Assembly: GCF_023197165.1 (NCBI RefSeq)
Contig: NZ_JALPRD010000012.1
Coordinates: forward strand, 1-64,000
Direction of reading: 5' to 3'
Source of the DNA: Sphingopyxis sp. MSC1_008
Lineage (GTDB): Bacteria > Pseudomonadota > Alphaproteobacteria > Sphingomonadales > Sphingomonadaceae
Length of the DNA stretch: 64,000 bases
Shown here piece after piece: positions 36,353 through 45,657 of this stretch. Every line of letters starts with the position of its first letter. The first letter of the stretch is position 1. A program made the position numbers and the translations under genes. The notes beneath the pieces are model-generated. The model ran no database searches and was not told where the DNA came from. It saw only the letters and a program-made list of their open reading frames with translations.

Positions 36353-36858
36353 GGCTTTTCCTCCTTTGCCAATGTGGTGTTGAGCCCCTCGTATCGGTTC
36401 CCGACCAAAGGTTCGGCGTCGGTCTGCACGACGTGGCACTGAACGCAGAAATAGCGGCGCGACGAGATTTGCTCGAGGACCTTGCCGTCGCGCGTCAGAT
36501 AATGCGCGTCGCTGACCGGCGGCGCCTGGAATTTTTTCGCGGCCGAGCGGGTGTGGCAGAGCATGCAGCGGTTGGTGTTCACGGTGAGCTGGTAATTGTC
36601 GATCGCGTGCGGGATCGTCGGCGGCTGCATCTCGTAGTTGACCGGGCGGATGCGGTCGAAATTCTCGACGCGCGCCATCGGCAGCGGCGAGGCTTCCTTG
36701 TCGATAGGGACGCCGCGCCGCATCGCGTCGATCTGTCCGGCCGCGGTGATGACGACCGGTGCGTCGGGCGCCTTGCGCGGCGTCTCCTCATGCTTCGATC
36801 CGCACGCGGCGAGCCCCACCGCGACGATCAGCGCGAGGACTGTCCGCACCCCCTTCAT
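36349..36858 (-). CDS. napB: periplasmic nitrate reductase small (diheme) subunit with lipoprotein signal
   Basis: A 169-residue diheme cytochrome c. Heme motifs CMLCH (98-102) and CVQCH (138-142) and the NapB-type segment PPTIPHAI, preceding the first heme, identify it. The N-terminus is a lipoprotein signal: hydrophobic [13 protein letters not shown] with Cys19 as the predicted lipidated residue, followed by GSKHEE. NapB is normally a soluble periplasmic protein, so tethering to the membrane is unusual. It overlaps napA and napC by 4 bases each. Confidence 0.94.
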   Translation of the reverse strand: MKGVRTVLALIVAVGLAACGSKHEETPRKAPDAPVVITAAGQIDAMRRGVPIDKEASPLPMARVENFDRIRPVNYEMQPPTIPHAIDNYQLTVNTNRCMLCHTRSAAKKFQAPPVSDAHYLTRDGKVLEQISSRRYFCVQCHVVQTDAEPLVGNRYEGLNTTLAKEEKP

Positions 36859-39347
36859 GCCAGTACGACCTTGACCGCGCATTTCTTGAAATCGGTCTGT
36901 TTGGAAATCGGGCAGGTCGCGTCGAGCGTCGTCTTGTTGATGAGCTGCGCGGCGTCGAACCAGGGGACGAAGACCAGCCCAACCGGCACCCGGTTGCGCC
37001 CGCGCGTCTCGACGCGGCTGCGCATCTCACCGCGGCGCGAGATCACTTTCACTTCGTCGCCGCGCTTCAGCCCGCGCGCCTTGGCATCGTCGGGGTTCAT
37101 GAACACCACCGCCGAAGGAAATGCCTTGTAGAGTTCGGGGACGCGCATCGTCATCGACCCCGAATGCCAATGTTCGAGCACGCGCCCGGTCGCGAGCCAT
37201 AAATCATAATCGGCGTCGGGCGATTCGGCGGGCGGCTCATAAGGGAGTGCCCAGATCACCGCGCGCCCGTCCTTGTTGCCGTAGAATTGCCAGCCGGTTC
37301 CCGGTTTTACATAGGGGTCGCTGCCTTCCTTGTAGCGCCAGCGCGTCTCCTTGCCGTTCACCACCGGCCAGCGGATGCCGCGCGCCTTATGATAATCGTC
37401 GAAGGGCGCGAGGTCGTGGCCGTGGCCGCGCCCGAATTCGGCATATTCCTCGAACAACCCCTTTTGTGGATAAAAGCCGAAGACCGCCGCCTCGTCATTG
37501 GCATAACCTGCCTCGACCTCGCCCGGTGCGAAGCGGTCGACCTTGCCGTTGCGGTACAGCACCTCGAACAAGGTCTTGCCCTTATACGCCGGATTGGCGG
37601 CGAGCAGGTCGGCGGGCCAGCATTCGTCGGTCGTGAAGCGTTTGGAAAATTCCATCAGCTGCCACAGGTCCGACCGCGCTTCGCCCGGTGCCTTGACGAG
37701 CTGGTGCCAGAATTGCGTGCGCCGCTCGGCATTGCCGTACGCGCCCTCCTTTTCGACCCACATTGCGGTCGGCAGGATCAGGTCGGCCGCCTGCGCGGTG
37801 ACGGTCGGATAGGGATCGGAAACGACGATGAAATTGTCGGGATTGCGATAGCCCGGATACCCCTCATTCTCGAGGTTCGCCGCCGCCTGCATATTGTTGT
37901 TCGCCATCACCCAATAGGCGTTGAGCTTGCCGTCCTTCAGCATCCGGTTCTGCTCGACGATATGGTAGCCGACCTTGTCGACGATCAGCCCGTGCGGGAC
38001 CTTCCAGATTTCCTCGGCGTGCTTGCGGTGCTCGGGATCGGTGACGACGAGGTCGGCGGGCAGGCGGTGTGAGAAGGTACCGACCTCGCGCGCGGTGCCG
38101 CACGCCGACGGCTGGCCGGTGAGCGAGAAGGGGCTGTTGCCGGGGGTCGCGATCTTCCCGGTCAAAAGGTGGATATTATAGACCATATTGTTGGCCCAGG
38201 TGCCGCGCGTGTGCTGGTTGAAGCCCATCGTCCACAGCGACATCACTTTGACCTTCGGGTCGGCGTAGAGTTCGGCCAGATGTTTCAGCCAGCCCTTTTC
38301 GACCCCGCTGAGTTCGGCGGCATAGTCGAGCGTATAGGGCTCGACGAACGCCTTGAACGCGTCGAAGTCGATCGGGGTGCTGCCCGTCGGATCCTTCGAA
38401 TTCCTGGCCTTGAGTTCGAGCGGATTGTCGGGGCGGAGGCCATAGCCGATGTCGTCGTTGCCGCGCTTGAAGCTCACATGCTTGCGGACGAAATCCTCGT
38501 TGACGCGGCCGGTCTGGATGATGTGGTTCGCGATATAATTGAGGATCGCTAGGTCGGTCTGCGGCTTGAAGATGATCGGGATGTCGGCGAGGTCGAAGCT
38601 GCGATGTTCGAAGGTCGAAAGCACCGCGACCTTCACATGATCGTGCGACAGCCGCCGGTCGGTGACGCGCGTCCACAATATCGGGTGCATCTCCGCCATG
38701 TTCGAGCCCCAGAGCACGAAGGCGTCGGCGGCTTCGAAATCATCGTAGCAGCCCATCGGCTCGTCCATGCCGAAGGTGCGCATGAAACCCGTGACGGCAG
38801 AGGCCATGCAGTGGCGCGCATTGGGGTCGATATGGTTCGACCGGAACCCCGCCTTCATCAGCTTGTTCGCGGCATAGCCTTCCCACACCGTCCACTGGCC
38901 CGACCCCGCCATGCCGATCCCGGTGCCGCCCTTGGCCTTCAGCACGCGCTTGAACTGCGCCGCCATCACGTCGAACGCCTCGTCCCAGCTCACGGGCTCG
39001 AAATCACCGTCCTTGGCGTACTGCCCGTCCTTTTTACGCAGCAGCGGCGTCGTCAGCCGGTCGTTGCCGTACATGATCTTGGACAGGAAATAGCCCTTCA
39101 CGCAGTTGAGCCCGCGATTGACCTCGGCATCGGCGTCGCCGTGCGTCGCGACGACGCGTCCCGCCTGCACTGCGACCTGCACCCCGCAACCCGTGCCGCA
39201 GAAACGGCACGGCGCCTTCGACCATTTGACCTCGGTGGGGACGGGCACGGTCGCGGCTTCGGCGAAGCGCGCCGGGACCGCGATGCTGGCCGCGGAGGCG
39301 GCCGCGCCCACGGCACTCGCCCGGATGAAATCGCGGCGCGTCGTCAT
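36855..39347 (-). CDS. napA: periplasmic nitrate reductase catalytic subunit
   Basis: An 830-residue molybdenum bis-MGD enzyme reducing nitrate to nitrite in the periplasm. A twin-arginine signal ([13 protein letters not shown]) leads the protein. The [4Fe-4S] cysteines are C47, C50, C54 and C82; C180 (NARHC) is the probable Mo ligand. The length matches NapA. AGGAGG precedes the ATG at 39347, which overlaps the napD stop by 4 bases. Electrons come from NapC via NapB. Confidence 0.97.
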   Translation of the reverse strand: MTTRRDFIRASAVGAAASAASIAVPARFAEAATVPVPTEVKWSKAPCRFCGTGCGVQVAVQAGRVVATHGDADAEVNRGLNCVKGYFLSKIMYGNDRLTTPLLRKKDGQYAKDGDFEPVSWDEAFDVMAAQFKRVLKAKGGTGIGMAGSGQWTVWEGYAANKLMKAGFRSNHIDPNARHCMASAVTGFMRTFGMDEPMGCYDDFEAADAFVLWGSNMAEMHPILWTRVTDRRLSHDHVKVAVLSTFEHRSFDLADIPIIFKPQTDLAILNYIANHIIQTGRVNEDFVRKHVSFKRGNDDIGYGLRPDNPLELKARNSKDPTGSTPIDFDAFKAFVEPYTLDYAAELSGVEKGWLKHLAELYADPKVKVMSLWTMGFNQHTRGTWANNMVYNIHLLTGKIATPGNSPFSLTGQPSACGTAREVGTFSHRLPADLVVTDPEHRKHAEEIWKVPHGLIVDKVGYHIVEQNRMLKDGKLNAYWVMANNNMQAAANLENEGYPGYRNPDNFIVVSDPYPTVTAQAADLILPTAMWVEKEGAYGNAERRTQFWHQLVKAPGEARSDLWQLMEFSKRFTTDECWPADLLAANPAYKGKTLFEVLYRNGKVDRFAPGEVEAGYANDEAAVFGFYPQKGLFEEYAEFGRGHGHDLAPFDDYHKARGIRWPVVNGKETRWRYKEGSDPYVKPGTGWQFYGNKDGRAVIWALPYEPPAESPDADYDLWLATGRVLEHWHSGSMTMRVPELYKAFPSAVVFMNPDDAKARGLKRGDEVKVISRRGEMRSRVETRGRNRVPVGLVFVPWFDAAQLINKTTLDATCPISKQTDFKKCAVKVVLA

Positions 39348-39637
39348 AAGCGGCCCTCCTCTTCGGGATGCGGCTGAAGGATGTCGCTGAGGGTGCTCTG
39401 CGGCTCGGCATGGTGATAGACGAGGCTGACGCCGACGACGCCGGGGGTCGCCTGAACCGCATCCATGCACGCGAGCAGCTCGCGAGTGCCGCCGCATTCG
39501 TGGAGCAGGATGCAGCGGCCCGTGTCGCGTGCGGCGATTTCGGCACCGGGAGTTTTCGCGACAAGCTGTTCGATCGACGCAAGCGCATCGGGGCGGTGGT
39601 GGACGATGAAGCTCGCGATATGGACCTCGTCATCCAT
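39344..39637 (-). CDS. napD: NapD chaperone for NapA maturation
   Basis: A 97-residue cytosolic protein with the ferredoxin-like fold of Nap[17 protein letters not shown] matches the conserved N-terminal strand and helix, and [13 protein letters not shown] matches the later strand. NapD binds the Tat signal of NapA and holds back export until the cofactor is inserted. Its start lies 8 bases inside the end of napF. Confidence 0.9.
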   Translation of the reverse strand: MDDEVHIASFIVHHRPDALASIEQLVAKTPGAEIAARDTGRCILLHECGGTRELLACMDAVQATPGVVGVSLVYHHAEPQSTLSDILQPHPEEEGRL

Positions 39638-40136
39638 CGACCACCTCGGGTGCTGACAAAGTGATGGCCGAAACGGGGCACACGCCGACGCACGCGCCGC
39701 AACCGGTGCAGCGCGCCGCATCGAGTTCGACGTGCGCGCCGCCAAGCGCCGGGCGGAAACCGATCGCGGCCTCGCCGCAGGCGTCGCGGCAGCTGAAACA
39801 GGTGACGCCGTTGCGCGCGAGGCAGCTCGGCGCGATATGCCCCTTGATCGTCCACGGCCCGGCAAGCGCGCCGTCGAGGGCGCCCGTGTCGCAGGCTTCG
39901 ACGCATTTCTCGCAAAACAGGCATTCGCCGCGCTGTGGGTCGAAAAGCGGATATCCGCCGTCGCCGCGATCGAGCACCCGTTCGGGGCAGGCGGAAATAC
40001 AGTCGTCGCAGGTCGTACAGAGATCGAGAAAAAGCGCTTCGGTGACGGCCCAAGGCGGCCGCAGTGGCGATGGCGCTGGAGGTTTCCCGCGCAGAAAGGC
40101 GCGGCGGTCGGGCGAGAATGTCGCCGTTCGCGTCAT
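39630..40136 (-). CDS. napF: NapF ferredoxin-type protein
   Basis: A 168-residue iron-sulfur protein. Cysteine clusters CTTCDDCISACP (40-51), CLFCEKCVEACD (72-83) and CTGCGACVGVCP (143-154) fit [4Fe-4S] ferredoxin motifs, with a further CFSCRDAC (113-120). In Nap systems NapF is thought to help assemble the NapA iron-sulfur cluster in the cytosol. ATG at 40136 overlaps the napE stop (GTATGA). Confidence 0.92.
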   Translation of the reverse strand: MTRTATFSPDRRAFLRGKPPAPSPLRPPWAVTEALFLDLCTTCDDCISACPERVLDRGDGGYPLFDPQRGECLFCEKCVEACDTGALDGALAGPWTIKGHIAPSCLARNGVTCFSCRDACGEAAIGFRPALGGAHVELDAARCTGCGACVGVCPVSAITLSAPEVVDG

Positions 40137-40291
40137 ACCCCCGGCGGGCCGTTCAGCAGCTGCCACATCCAGACGAGGAAGCCATAAGCAGCCACGGTGA
40201 TCACCGCGAGGACCGGAAACAGTACCACGGTCATGAACAGGAAGAGACGCAGTTCCCTTTTTCTCGTCCCCGTATCAGCATCTTGCTTCAT
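40133..40291 (-). CDS. napE: NapE small membrane protein
   Basis: A 52-codon gene read directly from the minus strand. The product has a charged N-terminus (MKQDADTGTRKRELR), one long hydrophobic helix (LFLFMTVVLFPVLAVITVAAY, broken here into LFLFMTVVLF and PVLAVITVAAYGF) and a short tail. Size, order and topology match NapE, a single-TM protein of unknown role often found at the head of nap operons. Its stop overlaps the napF start. Confidence 0.88.
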   Translation of the reverse strand: MKQDADTGTRKRELRLFLFMTVVLFPVLAVITVAAYGFLVWMWQLLNGPPGV

Positions 40292-40547
40292 CGACGGTTC
40301 CCCCGTTCAATTGCGCCAGCTGTTGCTGCGGATTTAACAGACGATCAAGAGCTTGGCCATGCCGATACGGGCGAGCGGGGGCGTTTTTTGGTCACAGCGG
40401 GGCGCCGGCACGATATCGAGCGGCATTTGTCATGATCTGGAACGGATCGAGCGTGGCACGAAGACTTCCCGACTGAAAAGAGGAGGCCGCCGGTGCTGGC
40501 TTCGCACGGTTTGATACGCCGGTAGTGTTAAAACGAGCTGCCTGGCG
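40292..40547. other. nap operon upstream region
   Basis: A 256-base gap before napE contains the likely nap promoter (read leftward) and the 3' flank of the Tat-signal protein gene. No convincing FNR-type TTGAT-N4-ATCAA box or other known nitrate-response site is visible. A run GCGTTTTTTGG is the only AT-rich tract. Confidence 0.4.
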
Positions 40548-41117
40548 TCAGGTCCGGCGGCGGTTTGCTTCCCACCGTCCGACCGCGACAGGCATTGTGG
40601 CACCGCCCGAGAGAATTTCCATCGTGCAAAGCCCGGATAGCGATAGGACGCCGTCGGAAAGGGTTTCGGCGCTCGCGCTCAGCCGGATATATCGGGCATT
40701 TGCTGCTTCCCGGGGGAAGCGGGCCAGGAAATTTTCCGGGTCGGCAGGATGCCCGGCGCGCCAGTCGGCGAGCGGCCGGGTTTCTCCAAAGGCCGGGTCA
40801 TCCGAACAGTCGATGCAGAAATGGATCGGGCACGGGTGCCCCGGCACCATGCCGGTTTCCGCCGCGCACAACCGGATCGCATCGATCGGCCGGGCGGCGC
40901 CGAGATCGATCCGGGCCCAGCTAAAATCGCCCCACCGCGTGCCATCTTCGGGGGAAAGCCGGTAGTAGCGCGCGAACGACGCGACGATCGGCCGTTCGGT
41001 CGCTGGTGGAGGCGGCGGCCCCGCGCGGGCCGCGCCCGCTTGCAGCAAGGGCGCAGCGACAAGGCCGAGCCCGCCGATCGCGGATCGCGCGATGAATTGC
41101 CGCCGGTTCGTCTGCAT
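40548..41117 (-). CDS. Tat-exported protein with discoidin-like fold, possibly a fragment
   Basis: A 189-residue protein. A twin-arginine signal (TNRRQFIARSAIGGLGL, AGAARAGPP cleavage region) precedes a beta-rich part reminiscent of F5/8 type C (discoidin) domains (FSWARIDLGAARPIDAIRL, ARYIRLSASAETL). Such domains usually sit at the N-terminus of large glycosidases such as alpha-L-rhamnosidases. Here the frame stops after the domain (EANRRRT), so it may be a stand-alone lectin or a truncated enzyme. GGGGAG precedes the start at 41117. Confidence 0.6.
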   Translation of the reverse strand: MQTNRRQFIARSAIGGLGLVAAPLLQAGAARAGPPPPPATERPIVASFARYYRLSPEDGTRWGDFSWARIDLGAARPIDAIRLCAAETGMVPGHPCPIHFCIDCSDDPAFGETRPLADWRAGHPADPENFLARFPREAANARYIRLSASAETLSDGVLSLSGLCTMEILSGGATMPVAVGRWEANRRRT

Positions 41118-41151
41118 TGCTCGCTCCCCTGAAATCCCGATCACGCCCCAT

Positions 41152-42420
41152 TCAAAGATAGAATGGCGTATTCGTTATCTGTTCGCAGCCGTCGCTGGTG
41201 ACCAGAACATGGTCCTCAAGGCCGCTCATGCCCACCCCCGGATGCGTCATGAAGGCTTCGACCGCGATCAGCATTCCGGGTTCATAGGGTTCGTCGATCT
41301 TTTCATATTCCTTGAACATGCGTTCGTTCGCCGATGTGCCTTGCTTGACGCTTTCATCCTCGAGCGCGCCGGGATCGCCGGCGGGGATGATGTGCGGCCC
41401 ATAGAAGGTGCCCATCTGATGACCGAAAATTCCCAGATTGAGGTCGATTTCGTCGCCGGCATAACGCAAGGCCGCCTTGTGGCCGATCGCTCCGAGTTGG
41501 CGGGGGGTGACGCCGGGGCGGATCGCCTTGATGATCGCCTTGCACACCTCGGTGGCGCCTTCCAATATGTGCCGCTGCTCCTTCGTCGGGCGGCCCCCGC
41601 AAACCGCGGTGCGGCCGGGATCGAGCCAATAGCCCTGGAAGATCGGCCCCTGAATCCATCCGCGCACCATGTCGCCCTTTTTCGGCGCGCTGGTGTCGTA
41701 CCCGTACAGCATGTCGCCGAGGAGGAAGCGTTCCGCATGCGCGCCATGGTGCATGTCGATGCGCGAGAAACAGCCGCCGCGCCGCATGATTTCCATCGCC
41801 GTGCGCGCCGCGGCCTCCGCCGACGTCTCGCCGGCGATCAGCGCGTCCATGCCCGCGGCGAGGGCGTGAGTGGTGATGTCGCCCGCGGTCCGGAACGCCT
41901 CCTGCTCGCGCTTCGATTTCACGCGCTGGGGTTCGAGCAGGAACCATTCGTCGGTTACCCATTCGATCTGCGGGGTCAGGCTGCGCAGGCGCCGGTCGTA
42001 AAGCCCGGGAAGCACGTCGTCGCCGACGACCGCGACGCGTCCCTCGATGCCATGTTTGCGGAAATATTCGGGAAGCCCGGTGATCAGGCTGGGTTCGTGG
42101 ACGATCAGCTCGCCGCAAACGGTCTTGGCATATTCGGTTTCCTGCGGCGGCTGCGCGCTATGCAGTTCGGGCGCGCGGCCGTCGCGGAACAGCACCGCCG
42201 AAAAGGTCCACGCGCCCATCTGAACGTCGTCCGCCCAATCCTGCCCCGTGCCATTGTTGGCGAAGTTCGTGAGCCACAGGCCATTGCCGAGCCGGTCATA
42301 GGACCCCGCCCCGCGCGACCAGACGAGAAGATGATCGTAGCCCTTCGCGCGCATCGCGTCCCACACCCGCTTCCAGCGCGCCTCATATTCCTCGCGCGGG
42401 AAATAATTGTTGCCGGTCAC
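41152..42420 (-). CDS. M24 (pita-bread fold) hydrolase, Xaa-Pro peptidase/creatinase-like
   Basis: A 422-residue protein with a creatinase-type N-terminal domain (YFPREEYEARWKRVWDAMRAK split, VVGDDVLP) and a C-terminal M24 domain. Candidate ligands D267 (YWLDPGRTAV), H334 (GHQMGTFYGPH), E388 (LIAVEAF) and E402 (GLEDHVLVT) are present, but the first Asp of the usual metal pair, expected near 255 (GDMVRGWIQG), is missing. It may be non-metal, creatinase-like. It starts at GTG 42420 with GGGAG upstream; longer frames overlap the receptor gene. The last gene of an accessory cluster. Confidence 0.85.
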   Translation of the reverse strand: MTGNNYFPREEYEARWKRVWDAMRAKGYDHLLVWSRGAGSYDRLGNGLWLTNFANNGTGQDWADDVQMGAWTFSAVLFRDGRAPELHSAQPPQETEYAKTVCGELIVHEPSLITGLPEYFRKHGIEGRVAVVGDDVLPGLYDRRLRSLTPQIEWVTDEWFLLEPQRVKSKREQEAFRTAGDITTHALAAGMDALIAGETSAEAAARTAMEIMRRGGCFSRIDMHHGAHAERFLLGDMLYGYDTSAPKKGDMVRGWIQGPIFQGYWLDPGRTAVCGGRPTKEQRHILEGATEVCKAIIKAIRPGVTPRQLGAIGHKAALRYAGDEIDLNLGIFGHQMGTFYGPHIIPAGDPGALEDESVKQGTSANERMFKEYEKIDEPYEPGMLIAVEAFMTHPGVGMSGLEDHVLVTSDGCEQITNTPFYL

Positions 42421-42446
42421 ATTCTGTCTCCCAGAGAATAAGCCGA

Positions 42447-44702
42447 TCAGCCCTTGATGCGCAGATTGAGGCCGATGGTGCGCGGCGTCACATAGGTCAC
42501 ATTTTCGAACACCCCCGGAACGGTGCTGGTCGCGCCCGAACCGATACCCAGAATGCCGCGTTTGTTGAAGGCATTGCGGACGAACAGGCTGACGTCGACC
42601 GTGTCGCCCTCGGCGCCGATGTCGAAATTCGCGATGTCGTAAGCCGGGCGGAAACGCCCCGAATTGAGCGCGCCATCGATACCAAAGGGTGTCTTGCCGA
42701 CATGCTGCCAGCTTCCGCGAGCATAGGCTTCCCAGCTGCCCGTGACCGGATAGCGCAGTTCGGACGAGAGCGAGAATTTCCAGCGCGGCGTTTCGGGGAT
42801 CGGATCGCCCTCGGCATAGCCCGCCGATGCGCCGAAATCGGCGGGGACGCTGGCGAACCGCGCGTCGGTATAGCTCATCTGTCCGCTGATCGTGACGTGG
42901 CGCGAGGGACGCAGGTTCATTTCCAGTTCGGCGCCGTCGATGCGGGCGTCGCCGGCATTCGCGAAAAACTGGATGCCGCAAGGGTCGGGGATCGAAAGCT
43001 GGATACCCTTTTGTTCGATCCGATAGGCGGCGCCGTTCACGGTCAGCACCCGGTCCGACGTCTCGATCTTCGCGCCGACCTCGTAATTCCAGACCGAATC
43101 GGGGTCGAAGACCTGGCCCGCCGATTCGGCGAGCGCGCATCCGAGCGCCGCCGAAGCCGCGGCGTTCGCGCCGCCCGCGCGGAAACCGCGCGAGACGGTG
43201 GCATAAAGCGTCGCATTGTCGGCGGGCTGGTATTTCACCGTGAAGCGCGGGCTGGCGCTCGTCGTCTTCGCGGTGCTGCGCGGGGTGTCGATACCGCACA
43301 GGACGCCCGGGATGATTTCGCGGCAGCTGGCCGCGAGCGTGTTCTTCAATTGATAGACGCGCACGCCGGCGATCAGTTCGAGCTGCTCGGTGGCCTTGAA
43401 ATTGATTTCGGCGAAGCCGGCGATCTGCTGTTCGGAAGTCTTCTGGATATAGTTGTAGCTATCGGGGCCGACGGGCCCGGCGGCCGGGCCGAAAAGATCG
43501 TCGAGCAGGTCGGAGAAGGCCTGCCCCTCGAACAGCTCGCCCAGCGTCTGATCGGTGTGGCTGAAATAAAAGCCCGCGATCCAGTTGAACGGGCCGCTAT
43601 TCGACGAGGTCAGCCGCAGTTCCTGGGCATAGGTATCCGCCTTGCCCGGCGTCCGGCCGCCGAACGGCGCGAATTCGCCGAAAATATTATAGCTGAGCAG
43701 GCTGTAGTCGTGCAGCGAGCTCGCCTTCTTGCGAAGATAGGAGGTCGAGGAAACCAGATCGAGATCGCCGAGCTTTTTCTCGACGGTCAGGTTGGCGACG
43801 AACAGGTCGGTCCGCGACGGCTCGTCGCCGATCGCGCTCGCGCGGCCGAAACCCGGCAGGTTGGTCTGCGTCGCGATCGGATTGTCGCCGTTGATGCGCT
43901 GGAAGAACAAGCTCGGCGTGATGGTAAGATCGTCACCGGCCTCCAGCCGCACCGTGCCGCGAAGGCCGAAGATCTCGGCGCCGTTGGCATTTTTTTCGAC
44001 CAGCCTGTCCGCGGATTGCGGCGCGGTGAGTCCTGCAAGCGTGGCGTCGTAGCGATCGATATAGCCCGCGATCTTCTCATAGGTGCCGGTCAGGCGCAGC
44101 GCGGCGTTGGATGAAATCGGCAGGTTGATGGCGGCTTTCGCGCCATATCCCTCACCGCCGCCCTTCACGCTGTTGACGAAGGCTTCGCCATGCGCGGCGA
44201 AGCCTGACGGATCGGGCTGGTTGGTGATGTAGCGGATGGTGCCGCCGGTCGAGCTCGATCCGAACAGCGTGCCCTGCGGCCCGCGCAGCACCTCGACGCG
44301 CTGCATGTCGAACAGGTCGATGCTCGGCGTGCCGCTGTAGACGTCGGTCCGAAAATCGAACGGGGTGTCGTTGATATAGACCGCGACCGCCGGCGCGAGG
44401 CCGAGGTCGGTGCTGAGGCCGCGCAGCCCGATATTGGATTCGCCGGGACCGACCGGCGTGAAGGTGAGGCTCGGCGTGTTGCGCGCCAGGCTTTCGGTGT
44501 CGCGGATCGCCAGCCGTTCCAGCGTTTCGCTGCCGAATGCGGTCACCGCCTGCGGCACGTCCTGCAGCCGGCTTTCGCGCCGCTGGGCGGTGACGACGAT
44601 ATCGCCCGATCCGTCCGCGGCGGCGGGTTCGCTCTGCGCGTAGGCCGGCGGGGCAAGGACGCAGCCGGGCAGCAAGGAAATCATCAAGGTCCGCTTCAAC
44701 AT
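42447..44702 (-). CDS. TonB-dependent receptor, peptide/organic ligand
   Basis: A 751-residue outer-membrane receptor. Signal peptide to about residue 22 (AYAQS); a GDIVVTAQRRESRLQDVPQ-type TonB-box/plug start, then DMQRVEVLRGPQGTLFGSSSTGGTI and a barrel with terminal features (TIGLNLRIKG). The AQRRESRLQDVP and LRGPQGTLFG motifs are typical of the large sphingomonad/caulobacter receptor class. It ends 27 bases before the M24 gene and lies near the oxygenase, so it probably imports the substrate those enzymes process. Ligand unknown. Confidence 0.92.
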   Translation of the reverse strand: MLKRTLMISLLPGCVLAPPAYAQSEPAAADGSGDIVVTAQRRESRLQDVPQAVTAFGSETLERLAIRDTESLARNTPSLTFTPVGPGESNIGLRGLSTDLGLAPAVAVYINDTPFDFRTDVYSGTPSIDLFDMQRVEVLRGPQGTLFGSSSTGGTIRYITNQPDPSGFAAHGEAFVNSVKGGGEGYGAKAAINLPISSNAALRLTGTYEKIAGYIDRYDATLAGLTAPQSADRLVEKNANGAEIFGLRGTVRLEAGDDLTITPSLFFQRINGDNPIATQTNLPGFGRASAIGDEPSRTDLFVANLTVEKKLGDLDLVSSTSYLRKKASSLHDYSLLSYNIFGEFAPFGGRTPGKADTYAQELRLTSSNSGPFNWIAGFYFSHTDQTLGELFEGQAFSDLLDDLFGPAAGPVGPDSYNYIQKTSEQQIAGFAEINFKATEQLELIAGVRVYQLKNTLAASCREIIPGVLCGIDTPRSTAKTTSASPRFTVKYQPADNATLYATVSRGFRAGGANAAASAALGCALAESAGQVFDPDSVWNYEVGAKIETSDRVLTVNGAAYRIEQKGIQLSIPDPCGIQFFANAGDARIDGAELEMNLRPSRHVTISGQMSYTDARFASVPADFGASAGYAEGDPIPETPRWKFSLSSELRYPVTGSWEAYARGSWQHVGKTPFGIDGALNSGRFRPAYDIANFDIGAEGDTVDVSLFVRNAFNKRGILGIGSGATSTVPGVFENVTYVTPRTIGLNLRIKG

Positions 44703-44750
44703 ATCAATCCCTCTCGAATTATCTTTTTTGTTCTGGTGTCGATCCGCCGC

Positions 44751-45536
44751 CTACGGCGCTGCGAGCACTTCGGTCCGGCCCAGCCCGTTCTGCTTGACCG
44801 AGTCCGCGTAAATGAAGCCGGGTTCGCGGTGGTAGCTGAGCAGCGCGATGATCCGCTGGGTGCCCCCGGCAACCTCGGTCACCCGGTGCAGCGCGCGGCG
44901 CCCGCGGAAGAGGAGCAGCGTGCCGGCCCCGACCTTCTGGATGCGGGTTCGCGGCGACACGCCGTCGAGAATGGCGTGGATATCCGCGGGCGGCGCATCG
45001 TCGACGCCGGGCGCATATTCGAACGCGCCGCCGGTCTCGGCCTCCTGCAGCAGCAGCGAGACGACGAAGTCATTGTCGTCGAAATGCCAGCCCTGCTGGT
45101 CGCCGACGCCCATATAGGTGAGGTTGATGTTGATCAGCGGGTCGGCGATCGTGTGGAGGCTGTCGATGTCCAGCGCGTCGCGGACGAGCGACATCAACTC
45201 CTCCGATTCATAGAAACGGCGCAGCGCGCCTGCCGGGTCGAGAAGGTCCGATCCCAAGATCCACATCGAATAGGGCGAGGTGCGGCTGCGCAGTTCCTCG
45301 TCGGCGATGGCCGCGATCGGCCCCTGCGGGTTGAAGCCGAGTCTTTGGTCGCGGCGATAGGCGAGCGGGAATTTCGCGGCCGCTTCGGCGACCATTTCGG
45401 CGAGCGTGTCAGGTGCGATGAAGTCGGGAAAGGCGGCGGCGCCGTCCTCCCCAAGCTGACTGGCCGCCCGCTCGACGATCGCGGCGCGGCGATCGGGATC
45501 GGAGAGGGGGTATAGACTGGCGTTGACGATGGACAT
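44751..45536 (-). CDS. 2OG-Fe(II) oxygenase, HalD/BesD-like, predicted hydroxylase
   Basis: A 261-residue cytosolic Fe(II)/2-oxoglutarate enzyme. The facial triad is H151-x-D153 (GWHFDDNDF) with H217 (ALHRVTEV), and R228 (TQRII) for 2-oxoglutarate. The stretch FVVSLLLQEAETGGAFEYAP and the terminal SYHREPG recall the HalD/BesD family of amino-acid halogenases/hydroxylases. Because the second position is Asp rather than Gly, hydroxylation is expected instead of chlorination. The start at 45536 follows AGGAG. It lies between the MFS and receptor genes. The substrate, perhaps a free amino acid, is an inference. Confidence 0.78.
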   Translation of the reverse strand: MSIVNASLYPLSDPDRRAAIVERAASQLGEDGAAAFPDFIAPDTLAEMVAEAAAKFPLAYRRDQRLGFNPQGPIAAIADEELRSRTSPYSMWILGSDLLDPAGALRRFYESEELMSLVRDALDIDSLHTIADPLININLTYMGVGDQQGWHFDDNDFVVSLLLQEAETGGAFEYAPGVDDAPPADIHAILDGVSPRTRIQKVGAGTLLLFRGRRALHRVTEVAGGTQRIIALLSYHREPGFIYADSVKQNGLGRTEVLAAP

Positions 45537-45657
45537 GAAGGCTCCTGAAAAAGATCGCCGGAAGAAATCCGCTCCATGAGATAATCGCATGCACAATGTC
45601 GCACGCCAGCAGAGTATTTCGGGGTTACCATCTCGAAATGTGATGGAAGTGAAGACT

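Noticed and set aside
42420..43299. N-terminal extension of the M24 protein by about 290 residues
   Set aside because: The extension is antisense-type composition lying over the TonB receptor gene on the same strand in another frame; a GTG with GGGAG at 42420 starts where homology begins.
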